In this document: positions 27,140-36,886 of the stretch, in pieces
Layout of the letters: each line of letters opens with the position of its first letter
Numbering within the stretch: the first letter of the stretch is position 1
Assembly: GCA_964615305.1 (NCBI GenBank)
Contig: CAZTNA010000001.1
Coordinates: 1 to 64,000 of the forward strand
From: Bog-950 sp964615305
GTDB lineage: Bacteria > Bacteroidota > Bacteroidia > Chitinophagales > LD1
Reading direction: 5' to 3'
Length of the DNA stretch: 64,000 bases
The notes under the pieces: generated by a model
The model's database searches: none
The model's input: only the letters and a program-made list of their open reading frames with translations
What the model was told of the DNA's origin: nothing
Position numbers and translations under genes: made by a program

Positions 27140-28876
27140 TTAGAAATCGAAACTTCGGTAAGGTAAATTCATACGCGCACCAATACTGAACATAAAAGTT
27201 GACCCTGTATAAACTGGATTGTTCAGCGATTTTATACTTGTTTTACCTCTATAAGTAAGTTCAGCGTCAATGTAAATATTATGCCATGCCTGATAGGTTG
27301 CCAGTAGCTGAAAATAAGTCAAGGTTCCTTTTGCGCCATCAAGCATTTTGTGACCTAAGTCTTTGTCTGCATTGCCCGCTAAAGAGCGGTATGAAGTACT
27401 GCGTAAAATATCACTTCCATAATTAGTGAGGGTGCCGGTGGCGGCATCAACAGTATCTTCGCCAACCTTGGCCACAAGGAATTTTGCATTCAGGAATAAA
27501 CGCGGTATAGGTTGGTAACGAAGATTAACCAACACTTCGTAAAAATTAGCACCAAGCGGATGAGCCAGCGGCTGGTTGTAATGAGTGTAGTTTACGGCTC
27601 CAGAATGCGCATAGGTGAATGGGCGCGCCATATTAAACTCTAACTGCGCATCGAGCCCGGGAGCTATGTCAATGTATTTTATTCCCATCTGCAAACCCCA
27701 CTTGTTGGCCCACCAACCCTTACGGGCAAAGGCCTGCTTAAAGTTAAATTCATCGAGCACAAATTGTCCGTATAGCTGCAAGTGTTTTATCATGTTGGCT
27801 TTAAAGTCGGCACCTATCAATACATTGTCGGGACTTCCTATGGCATGTTCAACGGCACGGTAAAATATTATAGGATTCAGGTATTGAATTTCGAAGTGGT
27901 TGCTTCGTTGCAGTATAGCACCTTCAAACAGCCCGAAGTTGAAATGCGGAGATGCCTGTACGCTCAGGTGATGGATAGCCATATACTTTTTAGGCAGTAG
28001 CTTATCGCCACCACGGAAATACTGTGAGTTGAGTTCAGCAATAATACTATTGTAGTTAAAGCGCCAGATGTTCAAATTGAATTTTAAGAACAGATACGGG
28101 GCGCTGTAGTCTGAAAGCATCATGCTGCGCTGGCCATTGCCAATAAAAAATTTATCGCGGCCAAAGCTGATATTAATATGCTTGAGCACGTGCAGGTTTA
28201 TGTATCCACGCGCATCGAAATAGTCAACGCCATCATTGAACTTGAAAATTTTTGAAGAATATACTTTGTAATACGACTGCCCGGGTATATACACATAACT
28301 GCTGTCGTTTTTCTTTTGTGCCTTGTCGAAAACATATTCCGGATTGCGGGCAGAGTTACCGTAAACATTAAAGTAAAAACTGAATACTCGCTTAATGTTT
28401 CCGCGAACCTCCAGACCTAAAACTCTTTGAAACAAAAACCGTGATCCGTTAGATTCTACACCTACCTTTAAGTCAATTACAGGATTAAAGCGAATGTCCC
28501 ATAGCCCTCTTTTTTTGGAACTTACATGTGCAAAACTGGCGGGCTCACGATATAGAACCTTAAACAATGGACGCTTAGTGCGGCTCTGTAAGCTATCGAG
28601 CCATTCACCGTTTTCATCAATCAGGTATTGCAATTGAAACTGTTGTATTTTATTAAACCGAAGATTAGATAGTAAAAGTGTTTCAGCAAGTTTGGCCGCA
28701 TTACCCCTGAAAAATGGTTTATCGCCTGTATGTTCTATCGGAATAATTTTTCCGTATTTAACGTCTAACCGCTCAATGTACCGATAGCTATCAGTGTTGA
28801 GGTTAATGATAGTGCCCTGAGAAAAGGAACAGAATGAAACAAATAGAAAACAAAAAATGAGTATAAGTTTCTGCAT
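27140..28876 (-). CDS. RemB-like gliding-associated outer-membrane protein
   Basis: A 578-residue exported protein with signal peptide MQKLILIFCFLFVSFCSFSQ. The body has many amphipathic beta strands of a large outer-membrane barrel; the block HINISFGRDKFFIGNGQRSMMLSDYSAPYLFLKF followed by WRFNYNSIIAELNSQY matches RemB of gliding Bacteroidota and the related Wzi-like capsule-assembly fold. RemB is a mobile outer-membrane lectin-like gliding protein in Flavobacterium; equivalence here is by resemblance only. A -7-like TACGTTTG lies at 28919-28912 on the minus strand without a matching -33. It heads the RemB/PH/Smr/secreted-protein run. Confidence 0.72.
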   Translation of the reverse strand: MQKLILIFCFLFVSFCSFSQGTIINLNTDSYRYIERLDVKYGKIIPIEHTGDKPFFRGNAAKLAETLLLSNLRFNKIQQFQLQYLIDENGEWLDSLQSRTKRPLFKVLYREPASFAHVSSKKRGLWDIRFNPVIDLKVGVESNGSRFLFQRVLGLEVRGNIKRVFSFYFNVYGNSARNPEYVFDKAQKKNDSSYVYIPGQSYYKVYSSKIFKFNDGVDYFDARGYINLHVLKHINISFGRDKFFIGNGQRSMMLSDYSAPYLFLKFNLNIWRFNYNSIIAELNSQYFRGGDKLLPKKYMAIHHLSVQASPHFNFGLFEGAILQRSNHFEIQYLNPIIFYRAVEHAIGSPDNVLIGADFKANMIKHLQLYGQFVLDEFNFKQAFARKGWWANKWGLQMGIKYIDIAPGLDAQLEFNMARPFTYAHSGAVNYTHYNQPLAHPLGANFYEVLVNLRYQPIPRLFLNAKFLVAKVGEDTVDAATGTLTNYGSDILRSTSYRSLAGNADKDLGHKMLDGAKGTLTYFQLLATYQAWHNIYIDAELTYRGKTSIKSLNNPVYTGSTFMFSIGARMNLPYRSFDF

Positions 28877-29144
28877 AAGGGATATTGACCCGCGTAAATT
28901 TTCGTTGCGCCCAAACGTAAAGGAATTTTAGAGAAAAGCCGTTGATTTTTATGCAAGCAAAAAAGCCATCACTTTTTAAAAAGATTCTTTTCAGGTAGTC
29001 TGCAAACAAATACACTTGGCAGATTCATGACCCTACGAAGCGCGGGGCATAAAAGTGTTTCATAATCTACCATTTACAGGTAAAATCACTTTTCAAACTT
29101 TAGGTCACTTAGGTAAATGATACAACTTCAATCAAGTTTTGTAA

Positions 29145-30221
29145 TCAGTAATCAAACTTGTTTTTTAAACGGAGAAAAGGCTTTTCGATAAAAACATACG
29201 AAACCCAAGCAATACACACCAGTAATAATGTGTTTTCTAACAAAAATAAATATGTCCAATATTTTTTAAACAATATATCTGGCAGCATTGGATTAAGGTA
29301 GATGTTAATCAGCTGCTTGTTTAACATTGTTGGAATTAGGTTGTGATATAAGTACAGCCCATAACTTATCTTACCTAAGAAGATTAATACTCTGTTATTT
29401 AAAACCCACCTAAACTTGGGAGACTCCGACTCACGGTTCAGTAAAACGTGGCTAACCACCCATACTGTGAATAACGATGTAATAGTGCGTAGTGGTAAGA
29501 TAGTCCACTTATGTTGTATGGCACCAATAATAAACAACAAAAACAACGGTATTGATAGAACTGTTAATGAGTGGTATACACTCTTTAATTTGCTTTTATG
29601 ATAAGTTACTATCCACGATAACAGAGCGCCTAAACCAAATGCGTCAAAACAGTTAAAAGTTAAGATAGAACTCATGTAATAATTAGAGGTTATCAATTGG
29701 CAAACAAGCCCAATAAGTATAAAAGCAGATATGATGTGTAACAAGTATTTCTTGTTTGATAGAAGAATTACACATGGCCAAATGAGATAAAACTGTTCTT
29801 CAACAGCTAATGACCATAGATGCGAAAGGATACCATCCCATTTTTGTATACTGAAAAAGTTAAAATTTGACGTATAGGTAGCATAGTAAATAATGTCAGT
29901 TTTAATGTTTGTTTCAGTGCCATCTGAAAACAGAAGTAATACGAGAATTGTTAAATAGTAAATTGGAAATATGCGTAAAGACCTTCGGATGTAAAAGTTT
30001 TTTAGTGTGCGAAAGACTGTTGTCTCTTCCAACTCTAATTTGTGTTTATTCTCAAAAAGAATTGATGTAATTAGAAAACCGCTTAGTACAAAAAATATAT
30101 TTACACCAATAGGGCCATTTGGAATAATATTTATCAGCCATTGAGAATTTATCCAATGGCTGATAATCACAAGAATTACAGCAATAGCTCTTAGACTGTC
30201 GAGTTGCTTTATATATCCCAT
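29145..30221 (-). CDS. Acyltransferase 3 family membrane protein (OafA/YrhL type)
   Basis: A 358-residue integral membrane O-acyltransferase with about ten hydrophobic helices. The N-terminal YIKQLDSLRAIAVILVIISHW is the family signature carrying the conserved Arg and His; GVNIFFVLSGFLITSILF and LWSLAVEEQFYLIWP are also conserved. Such enzymes transfer acetyl or other acyl groups to envelope or exported glycans. It stands alone between the RemB operon and a membrane-protein gene, with gaps of 268 and 168 bp that hold nothing I can identify. Gene and flanks look AT-rich, which could indicate transfer, but this was not measured. Confidence 0.92.
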   Translation of the reverse strand: MGYIKQLDSLRAIAVILVIISHWINSQWLINIIPNGPIGVNIFFVLSGFLITSILFENKHKLELEETTVFRTLKNFYIRRSLRIFPIYYLTILVLLLFSDGTETNIKTDIIYYATYTSNFNFFSIQKWDGILSHLWSLAVEEQFYLIWPCVILLSNKKYLLHIISAFILIGLVCQLITSNYYMSSILTFNCFDAFGLGALLSWIVTYHKSKLKSVYHSLTVLSIPLFLLFIIGAIQHKWTILPLRTITSLFTVWVVSHVLLNRESESPKFRWVLNNRVLIFLGKISYGLYLYHNLIPTMLNKQLINIYLNPMLPDILFKKYWTYLFLLENTLLLVCIAWVSYVFIEKPFLRLKNKFDY

Positions 30222-30389
30222 TATTTTATAAGTGTTCTTGCAACAACTAAAAATTAATCAACGCTAACATTAAGTAGAATAAAATGTTACATATCAACGA
30301 TTGTTTAGCTTACGGGTAAATATATTTTAATTGCTAACCAAGAATAATTTAAGATGAAAACCCATAGTGCGGTCATATACAACCCAATA

Positions 30390-30962
30390 CTATGACGCAT
30401 CTGCTTTGCACAGTTTCTTTTGTAATAACCAAATAAGCGAACACAGTATTAACACGCAAAGCACCCCTAATAAACTCCATTTAAGGGAAGTGAGAAAAGA
30501 GGCTATGCGTACTTGTGTGTCGCTAAAATTAGGATAAGTGCGAAACAAATTTGCTACGCTAATGTTTTCACAATAGTCAGTAATCAGAATCAGAAATGGT
30601 GAAAGATGAAGATATTTGTAGATAATGCCATAACCTGAAAGTGATTTTAAAATCAAAGTCAGAATAATGGTAAACAAGAAAGTATATGCCATAGGGTAAA
30701 ACGTATCAGCTATTAACCCGAACTTAATAGCTAGCCCCCTGCCTTCGTCACCATAGTTGCTGATAATACTTCGTGCTTTTTCTGGGCTGTAGCAAAACTG
30801 CAAGTCAAGCACCTGTATATCGGTCTTGCCGGAAATTTCCTGAAACATTTTTACACCCTCCGGCATAATGTATCCGCCAAAAAACATGTAAAGAAAAAAA
30901 CCAAGCAGAAAAGCTTTCCAACCTGCTATGCGCCAAAAAAAAGTTGATAGTTTGTGTAACAT
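30390..30962 (-). CDS. Hypothetical integral membrane protein
   Basis: A 190-residue protein with about four predicted membrane helices (AFLLGFFLYMFFGGYIM, MAYTFLFTIILTLILKSLSG, HLSPFLILITDYCENIS and SLLGVLCVLILCSLIWLLQ). A soluble loop of about 50 residues containing GDEGRGLAIKFGLIADTFYP lies between helices 1 and 2. No recognised family motif. It diverges from msrB with 88 bp between starts. Confidence 0.75.
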   Translation of the reverse strand: MLHKLSTFFWRIAGWKAFLLGFFLYMFFGGYIMPEGVKMFQEISGKTDIQVLDLQFCYSPEKARSIISNYGDEGRGLAIKFGLIADTFYPMAYTFLFTIILTLILKSLSGYGIIYKYLHLSPFLILITDYCENISVANLFRTYPNFSDTQVRIASFLTSLKWSLLGVLCVLILCSLIWLLQKKLCKADAS

Positions 30963-31050
30963 GGTTCAGGGTTTCCGGCAAGTTAGTTAAAAAATCTGTT
31001 AAGCATTTAACTTCGTAGATAAAACCTGTGCTAAACTTACAGCCATTAAA

Positions 31051-31563
31051 ATGCAAAGTATGAGGTCTGCATTATTCATTACATTCTTATGTGCGCTATC
31101 ACAAAGCAGTTGTTCGCAAAACAGATTTGATCATATAAATAACATCAACATGAAAATTGAAATTACAGATACCAACAAGGTACAAAAAACAGATGCAGAA
31201 TGGAAGTCATTTTTAACAGATGAGCAGTATTACATTATTCGTAAAAAAGGCACTGAACGTCCGTTTACCGGCAAACTATTGCACAATAAAGACAAGGGTA
31301 TTTATTCCTGTGCGGCCTGTGGCAACGAGCTTTTTACAAGCGACATGAAGTTTGACTCGCATTGTGGTTGGCCAAGTTTTGACAAAGAAATAGCAGGCGG
31401 AAAAGTAACAACACAAATAGATTCTACCCATGGTATGATTCGCACTGAGATAATGTGTGCAAAGTGCGGAGGACACCTAGGGCACCTGTTTGACGATGGC
31501 CCCACGGAAACCGGTATGCGATATTGTGTCAACTCAGTTTCCCTTGACTTTAAAGAACAATAG
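31051..31563 (+). CDS. msrB: Peptide-methionine (R)-S-oxide reductase
   Basis: A 170-residue exported or lipid-anchored repair enzyme that reduces methionine-R-sulfoxide in proteins. The N-terminus (LFITFLCALSQSSCSQ) looks like a lipoprotein signal with Cys21 as lipidation site, placing it in the periplasm. The zinc site is two CxxC pairs (Cys87/90 and Cys136/139), the catalytic Cys159 lies in RYCVNS, and HCGWPSF and GGHLGHLFDDGP are family motifs. An ATG at 31060 would keep the signal. It is followed by an ABC permease after 58 bp. Confidence 0.95.
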   Translation: MQSMRSALFITFLCALSQSSCSQNRFDHINNINMKIEITDTNKVQKTDAEWKSFLTDEQYYIIRKKGTERPFTGKLLHNKDKGIYSCAACGNELFTSDMKFDSHCGWPSFDKEIAGGKVTTQIDSTHGMIRTEIMCAKCGGHLGHLFDDGPTETGMRYCVNSVSLDFKEQ

Positions 31564-31621
31564 GTTTAAGTACCTGTTTTTAAACTAGCCGTTTAAATTT
31601 GGCGTTTCTTATCCTGTGTTC

Positions 31622-32956
31622 ATGAAAAAGATATTCATCATTATACAGCGCGAGTACATTACCCGTGTTAAGCGCAAGAGTTTTATCATCACTACTTTAC
31701 TAGCCCCGCTCGGGTTCTTTGCGCTGATAGCGGGCTCTGCACTTATCAGCACATTTTCAAGTGGCCGAACAGACGTGGTAATTGTTGACGATAGTGGTTT
31801 GTTTAAAGACATAGCAATTGCGGATGCCAGCGATCAAAGTGTATATTTTCACCGGGCCGATCAAAACTACAAGATGATATCGGAAGAGCTTTCAGATAAG
31901 AAAGATATTAGACCACACAAATACTCAACTGTTATTCATATACCTGCTAATTTCAACATTACTACTCCGAACAACCCCGTTATTTCGTGTCAGTACACCG
32001 AAAGACCCGGTTTAATGAAAAAGCAGTTTATCAACCAAAGTATAAACCAGGCGGTGGACAAACTGCGAATGCGGATGCTGCAGATAACCCCTGAAGTGCA
32101 AGAACAAATGCAAACAAAGGTACAATTAGATTTTTCTTCGCTGGATAATGAAGCAGAAAAGAGAGGATATACCGAAGCAGCAGGTATTGTAGGCATGATT
32201 ATGGGTTTTGCTATTTACATTTCCCTTTTCTTTTATGGCACTATGATTATGAAAGGAGTAATGGAAGAAAAAACCAGCCGTATAGTTGAGGTTCTTACAT
32301 CATCAGTAAAACCATTTCAGTTGTTGATGGGTAAAATAATTGGTGTTGGTGCGGTGGGGCTTACTCAGTTTGTGTTATGGATTGCGCTGATGTTTCTAGT
32401 TAACCTTATTGCAGGGGCTATTTTTGGAGTGGCACTTTCTTCTTCATCGGCCTCTGCCGGAGCCTTAAACAGCAGCCATGCAGATATTGACATGGATGAA
32501 ATGCAAACTATCATCTCCAATATTTCAACATTGCCCTTTAGGCAAATCATTATTTTTTTTCCTGTTTATTTCTTGGGAGGTTTCTTACTCTACGGTTCGC
32601 TATTTGCCGCAGTAGGAGCTGCTATGGGCGATGATGGCGACCAACAATCACTGATGGTGCCCATTACAATACCCATAGTGCTTTCTGTTTTTATTGCTAT
32701 TAACATTGTCAATAACCCCGATAGTTCACTTGGGTTTTGGGGGTCAGTAATACCGTTTACATCACCGGTAGTTATGAGCGCCTTGTTACCTTTTAATCCG
32801 GTTTGGTGGCAAATTTTACTCTCTGTGTTATTTCTCATTGGTGGTTTTGTGGCCACTACTTATATAGCTGCAAAAATATACCGCACTGCCATCTTAATGT
32901 ATGGCAAAAAAGTAACCATCAGAGAAATGGGAAACTGGATTTTTTCTAAAAATTGA
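31622..32956 (+). CDS. ABC-2 type transporter permease (NatB-like)
   Basis: A 444-residue inner-membrane permease starting at the ATG 31622. Topology fits ABC2 exporters: an N-terminal helix (SFIITTLLAPLGFFALIAGSALIST), a large extracytoplasmic domain (about 45-185), then five or six helices starting GIVGMIMGFAIYISLFFYGTMIMKGVMEEKTSRIVEVLTSSVKPFQLLMGKIIGVG. The EEKTSRIVEVLTSSVKPFQLLMGK loop is the conserved coupling motif. No ATPase gene lies beside it here, so its partner is encoded elsewhere. Substrate unknown. Confidence 0.9.
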   Translation: MKKIFIIIQREYITRVKRKSFIITTLLAPLGFFALIAGSALISTFSSGRTDVVIVDDSGLFKDIAIADASDQSVYFHRADQNYKMISEELSDKKDIRPHKYSTVIHIPANFNITTPNNPVISCQYTERPGLMKKQFINQSINQAVDKLRMRMLQITPEVQEQMQTKVQLDFSSLDNEAEKRGYTEAAGIVGMIMGFAIYISLFFYGTMIMKGVMEEKTSRIVEVLTSSVKPFQLLMGKIIGVGAVGLTQFVLWIALMFLVNLIAGAIFGVALSSSSASAGALNSSHADIDMDEMQTIISNISTLPFRQIIIFFPVYFLGGFLLYGSLFAAVGAAMGDDGDQQSLMVPITIPIVLSVFIAINIVNNPDSSLGFWGSVIPFTSPVVMSALLPFNPVWWQILLSVLFLIGGFVATTYIAAKIYRTAILMYGKKVTIREMGNWIFSKN

Positions 32957-33032
32957 ACGGTAAAGTTTACCTGAATGATATTTCAACTTACAAGTAGCAT
33001 AGAATTATTTTCTTCGGCAAAAAATTTTAATC

Positions 33033-33920
33033 ATGAATAAAATTGTAGTGCTTGTTTTAATTTGTATTTCTATTACTGGCTTTGCACAAAAGCCAATTGT
33101 AATTGAACCGGCTGTGAGGTTAATGAGTAAAGATACGCAGCCGTCATATCAGTTTCAAATTCCTCAAACTACTTTGAAAAGTGTAGAAAAAAGCTGGTTG
33201 AAGTATTTAAGTTCAGGAAGTAAGGGAAAAGCCACTTCTGCAAGTGGTGAAAACTTGCAGGCGGGTATGGTTAACACCAATATTTCGCCAAAACCGCTGA
33301 GTGTTTACAGCAAACTACTAGAAACATCAGAAGGGGTGCGAATAACCGCTTGGTTCACTGAAAATGATACCATGTTTCTGTCAAAGGCAACAAGCGAATC
33401 ACAAGATTTGGCTATACAAAAATATCTACGAGATTTTGCCACAGCCGAGTACAAGGGAGCAGTTAGCGTAGAGTTGAAAGCGGAACAAGATAAGCTTAAT
33501 GCACAGGAAAAAACTTTAGATGGCTTGTATAAAGAAGAGGAAAAGGCCGCCAAGAAAATAAGTGAAAGCAAAAGATCTATACAAAAGAGTACAGACAATA
33601 CAGCCAAGAATAATGCCGATATACAAAACATGAGTTATAAAATTAGCGATCAGCAAGGCATGGTAGAGCGCACAGCATCGGATGCTAATGCAAATAAAGG
33701 CGCTAAACAAACTTTAAAAGATTTAGAGAATCAACGAAAAACCCTTCAGAAGAACAACGAAACTGAGGCGAAAAACATTGATAACATGAACAAACAAATT
33801 CGTGAACAAGAACGAGCCATTACAGCATTAAAGGAAAAACAGAAAGAAGCGGCATCGCAAATTGAAGCACAAAAAAGTAAAGTGAAAGAAGTGCAGACTA
33901 AACTAGATGCAATTCAATAG
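33033..33920 (+). CDS. Exported coiled-coil protein of unknown function
   Basis: A 295-residue protein with signal peptide MNKIVVLVLICISITGFAQ. Residues 20-145 form a globular part (SYQFQIPQTTLKSVEKSWLKYLSSGSKGK, VRITAWFTENDTMFLS). Residues about 150-295 are a long charged coiled coil with Lys/Glu/Gln heptads (EEKAAKKISESKRSIQKS, EQERAITALKEKQKEAASQI). The combination is common among Bacteroidota periplasmic proteins of unknown role. No catalytic motif is visible. Confidence 0.78.
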   Translation: MNKIVVLVLICISITGFAQKPIVIEPAVRLMSKDTQPSYQFQIPQTTLKSVEKSWLKYLSSGSKGKATSASGENLQAGMVNTNISPKPLSVYSKLLETSEGVRITAWFTENDTMFLSKATSESQDLAIQKYLRDFATAEYKGAVSVELKAEQDKLNAQEKTLDGLYKEEEKAAKKISESKRSIQKSTDNTAKNNADIQNMSYKISDQQGMVERTASDANANKGAKQTLKDLENQRKTLQKNNETEAKNIDNMNKQIREQERAITALKEKQKEAASQIEAQKSKVKEVQTKLDAIQ

Positions 33921-33986
33921 AAGTTCATTTTTTCACAAAGACGTGATTTGGAGCGAAAATTCTTTCTTAATTTTTAAGCAACTACT

Positions 33987-34847
33987 ATGAAGGGAATTAT
34001 ATTGGCAGGAGGGTCAGGCACCAGGCTTTATCCAATTACTTATGCTATCAGTAAACAGATAATGCCTATTTACGATAAGCCAATGATTTATTACCCGCTA
34101 TCGGTTTTAATGAAAGCAGGCATCAATGAAATTCTCATTATATCTACTCCTACAGATTTGCCGAATTTTGAGCGCTTGTTAGGCGATGGTAAAAAGTACG
34201 GTTGTTCGTTTTCATATAAAATTCAAGAAGTGCCAAATGGACTTGCACAGGCATTTGTGTTAGGAGAAGAATTTATTGGTAATGACAAAGCGGCATTAAT
34301 TTTAGGCGATAATATTTTTTATGGAAGCGGGTTAGATCAGTTGTTAAAAGCAAATGCTAATCCAACTGGTGGTGTGGTGTATGCGTACCACGTAAGCGAC
34401 CCCGAACGCTATGGTGTTGTTGAGTTTGATAAAACTGGTAAGGCGATTTCTATAGAAGAGAAACCTATAGAACCCAAAAGCAATTATGCCGTGCCGGGCT
34501 TATACTTTTATGATAATACCGTTGTAGAAATTGCAAAGCAGTTAAAACCAAGTGTGCGTGGTGAGTACGAGATAACGGATGTAAATAAAGAGTACTTGAA
34601 ACAAGGAAATCTACAAGTAGGTATTCTCGATAGAGGAACTGCCTGGCTCGACACTGGGACTTTTGATTCATTAATGCAAGCATCGCAGTTTGTACAGGTA
34701 ATTGAACAGCGCCAGGGGTTAAAGGTGGGGTGTATTGAAGAAGAAGCATGGCGTCAGGGTTTCATTTCATCAGTACAGTTACGATCATTGGCTGAGCCAC
34801 TCATGAAAAGCGGATATGGAAAGTATTTAATGGAATTAATTTCGTAG
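33987..34847 (+). CDS. rfbA: Glucose-1-phosphate thymidylyltransferase
   Basis: A 286-residue cytosolic nucleotidyltransferase (RmlA/RfbA) making dTDP-glucose from dTTP and glucose-1-phosphate, the first step to dTDP-sugars. The N-terminal GIILAGGSGTRLYPITYAISKQ carries the nucleotide-binding G-x-G-T-R-L and catalytic region; KPMIYYPLSVLM, ALILGDNIFYG and GTAWLDTGTFDSLMQAS are family-specific. Length is normal. It starts an operon with two SDR genes (11 bp and 0 bp gaps). The usual rfbB/C/D genes are not adjacent. Confidence 0.96.
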   Translation: MKGIILAGGSGTRLYPITYAISKQIMPIYDKPMIYYPLSVLMKAGINEILIISTPTDLPNFERLLGDGKKYGCSFSYKIQEVPNGLAQAFVLGEEFIGNDKAALILGDNIFYGSGLDQLLKANANPTGGVVYAYHVSDPERYGVVEFDKTGKAISIEEKPIEPKSNYAVPGLYFYDNTVVEIAKQLKPSVRGEYEITDVNKEYLKQGNLQVGILDRGTAWLDTGTFDSLMQASQFVQVIEQRQGLKVGCIEEEAWRQGFISSVQLRSLAEPLMKSGYGKYLMELIS

Positions 34848-34858
34848 AAACAACAATT

Positions 34859-35809
34859 ATGGCAGCCCCTTTTAAAAACAAAATATTGGTTACCGGTGGA
34901 GCCGGATTTGTAGGCAGCACCATGGCCGATAAATTGATTGATAACCCCGATAACTTTGTAGTGATAGTAGATAACCTGTCAACTGGTAATGTAAAGCGGT
35001 TGCCGGAGGAAAAGAACGATAACTGGAAGTTTATTAAGTGCGATGTAAACTCTTATCGAGATATAGCCGCCATACTTACTTCGTATAATTTCGATTATGT
35101 TTTTCATTACGCAGCAGTAGTAGGAGTTAAGCGAACGTTAGATAATCCGGTGGCGGTATTGAATGATATTAATGGATTCAAGTATCTTTTAGATCTCAGT
35201 AAAAATACCGGAGTTAAAAGAATATTCTTTTCGTCTTCCTCAGAAGTTTACGGTGAGCCGTTTGAACACCCGCAAAACGAAATGACCACACCGCTAAATT
35301 CGCGTTTACCATATGCGGTTGTAAAAAACGTAGGCGAAGCTTTTTTAAAATCATATAAGCAGGAGTTTGATTTAGACTACACCATCTTCCGTTTTTTTAA
35401 TACTTATGGTCCAAAACAGAGCAGCGACTTTGTAATGACACGCTTTATTAAGGCGGCATTAGCCAACTCGCCAGTTACGATTTATGGCGATGGCTTACAA
35501 ACCCGCACATTCTGCTATCGTGACGATAACGTTGACGCTTGTGCCCATACACTTTATCAGAACTTGCATTTGAACGATACGGTAAACATTGGTAGTGATT
35601 TTGAAATATCGGTCATTGATTTGGCAAAATTGATACTGAAAATCACCAATTCAAAATCTGAACTTATTCATTTGCCTGCATTAGCAGAAGGAGATATGAC
35701 AAGGCGCAAACCCGATATTACGAAAATGAAAACCCTGCTTAATAGACCAATGACAACTCTAGAGGAAGGAATTCAGAAAACTATTGCCAGCGGTTTATAC
35801 AATTTCTAA
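34859..35809 (+). CDS. NAD-dependent nucleotide-sugar epimerase/dehydratase (extended SDR)
   Basis: A 316-residue extended short-chain dehydrogenase. The Rossmann motif GGAGFVGS is at residues about 12-19, and the catalytic Ser/Tyr/Lys occur as FSSSSEVYG and YAVVK. FNTYGPKQ, GDGLQTRTFCYRDD and RRKPDITKMKTLL resemble the UDP-glucuronate decarboxylase / dTDP-glucose 4,6-dehydratase branch. The precise substrate cannot be fixed by eye. It lies between rfbA and galE, implying nucleotide-sugar supply for surface glycans. Confidence 0.88.
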   Translation: MAAPFKNKILVTGGAGFVGSTMADKLIDNPDNFVVIVDNLSTGNVKRLPEEKNDNWKFIKCDVNSYRDIAAILTSYNFDYVFHYAAVVGVKRTLDNPVAVLNDINGFKYLLDLSKNTGVKRIFFSSSSEVYGEPFEHPQNEMTTPLNSRLPYAVVKNVGEAFLKSYKQEFDLDYTIFRFFNTYGPKQSSDFVMTRFIKAALANSPVTIYGDGLQTRTFCYRDDNVDACAHTLYQNLHLNDTVNIGSDFEISVIDLAKLILKITNSKSELIHLPALAEGDMTRRKPDITKMKTLLNRPMTTLEEGIQKTIASGLYNF

Positions 35810-36862
35810 ATGATTCATCAACCGGCAATTCTTGTAACAGGGGGTACAGGCTACATTGGTTCGCATACTATTGTTGATTTAATAAACAGTGGTTTCCGAG
35901 TGGTAAGTATAGACAACCACATACGCTCACGCCCTGAAACAATACAGCGCATAGAAAGCATAACCGGCCAGCAGATAGTTAACTATGCTGTTGACTTGTG
36001 CAATAAGGAAGAAGTACGAAAAGTGCTTCGCCAGGTTAAAACAGTATCCGGTATTATTCACTTTGCCGCTCTTAAATCGGTGCCTGAGTCGGTAAGCCAA
36101 CCGATTCAGTATTACCGCAATAACATTAACTCATTACTCAATCTCTTAGAGCTAACTTGTGAATTCAGCGTTAAAAACTTTGTGTTTTCTTCATCCTGCT
36201 CTGTATATGGCAACACTACACAATTACCGGTTACTGAAGAAACCCCCTTTGGCGATGCAGAGTCGCCTTATGCGCGAAGTAAGCAAATGTGTGAGCAGAT
36301 TATTACTGATTTTTCGAAAACAACCGATACTCGGTTTATTCTGCTTAGGTATTTTAACCCCGTTGGCGCACACGAAACAGGTTTGTTAGGTGAAGATACA
36401 ACTGATGCCATAACTGCCATGGTGCCTCGTATTACCGGAACTGCTATTGGTAAGTATCCTCAGTTTAAAGTGTTTGGAAATGATTACCCAACACGAGATG
36501 GATCGTGTATTCGCGATTACATACATGTGATGGATATTGCCAACGCGCACACTAAAGCATTGCAATATTTAGAAGCCAACCCTGCAGATGAATGTATTTG
36601 CCGCGCACCCGAGGTTTTTAACTTGGGAACGGGCAACGGAGTTACAGTTTTAGAAGCAATACAGTCATTCGAAAAAGTAAGCGGACAAAAACTCAACTAC
36701 GTTTTGGCTGAGCGCAGAGCGGGTGACGTTGTTTCCATTTATGCCAATAATACCAAAGCAAGAGAAGTATTAGGCTGGCAGGTAGCAAGAGACTTAGATA
36801 AAATGATGCTTACTGCATGGATGTGGGAGCAAAAACTGAAGTCGAATTCCGATTTTCAATAA
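35810..36862 (+). CDS. galE: UDP-glucose 4-epimerase
   Basis: A 350-residue extended SDR enzyme interconverting UDP-glucose and UDP-galactose. Visible are GGTGYIGSHT (NAD-binding), FAALKSVPESV, SSSCSVYG and YARSK (catalytic Ser/Tyr/Lys), RYFNPVGAHETGLLGED, and GNDYPTRDGSCIRDYIHVMDIA, a near-perfect GalE signature. The ATG begins directly after the stop of the upstream SDR gene, indicating translational coupling. Length and domain layout are normal. Confidence 0.95.
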   Translation: MIHQPAILVTGGTGYIGSHTIVDLINSGFRVVSIDNHIRSRPETIQRIESITGQQIVNYAVDLCNKEEVRKVLRQVKTVSGIIHFAALKSVPESVSQPIQYYRNNINSLLNLLELTCEFSVKNFVFSSSCSVYGNTTQLPVTEETPFGDAESPYARSKQMCEQIITDFSKTTDTRFILLRYFNPVGAHETGLLGEDTTDAITAMVPRITGTAIGKYPQFKVFGNDYPTRDGSCIRDYIHVMDIANAHTKALQYLEANPADECICRAPEVFNLGTGNGVTVLEAIQSFEKVSGQKLNYVLAERRAGDVVSIYANNTKAREVLGWQVARDLDKMMLTAWMWEQKLKSNSDFQ

Positions 36863-36886
36863 AGAACTCTTTTCTACTTTCGTGCT

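Noticed and set aside
29145..30221. Horizontally acquired island around the acyltransferase-3 gene
   Set aside because: Sequence looks AT-rich, but I see no integrase, tRNA, direct repeats or transposase and did not measure composition.
34859..35809. Naming this SDR gene rfbB because it follows rfbA
   Set aside because: Motifs do not distinguish dTDP-glucose dehydratase from UDP-glucuronate decarboxylase or other epimerases by eye, so no symbol was given.
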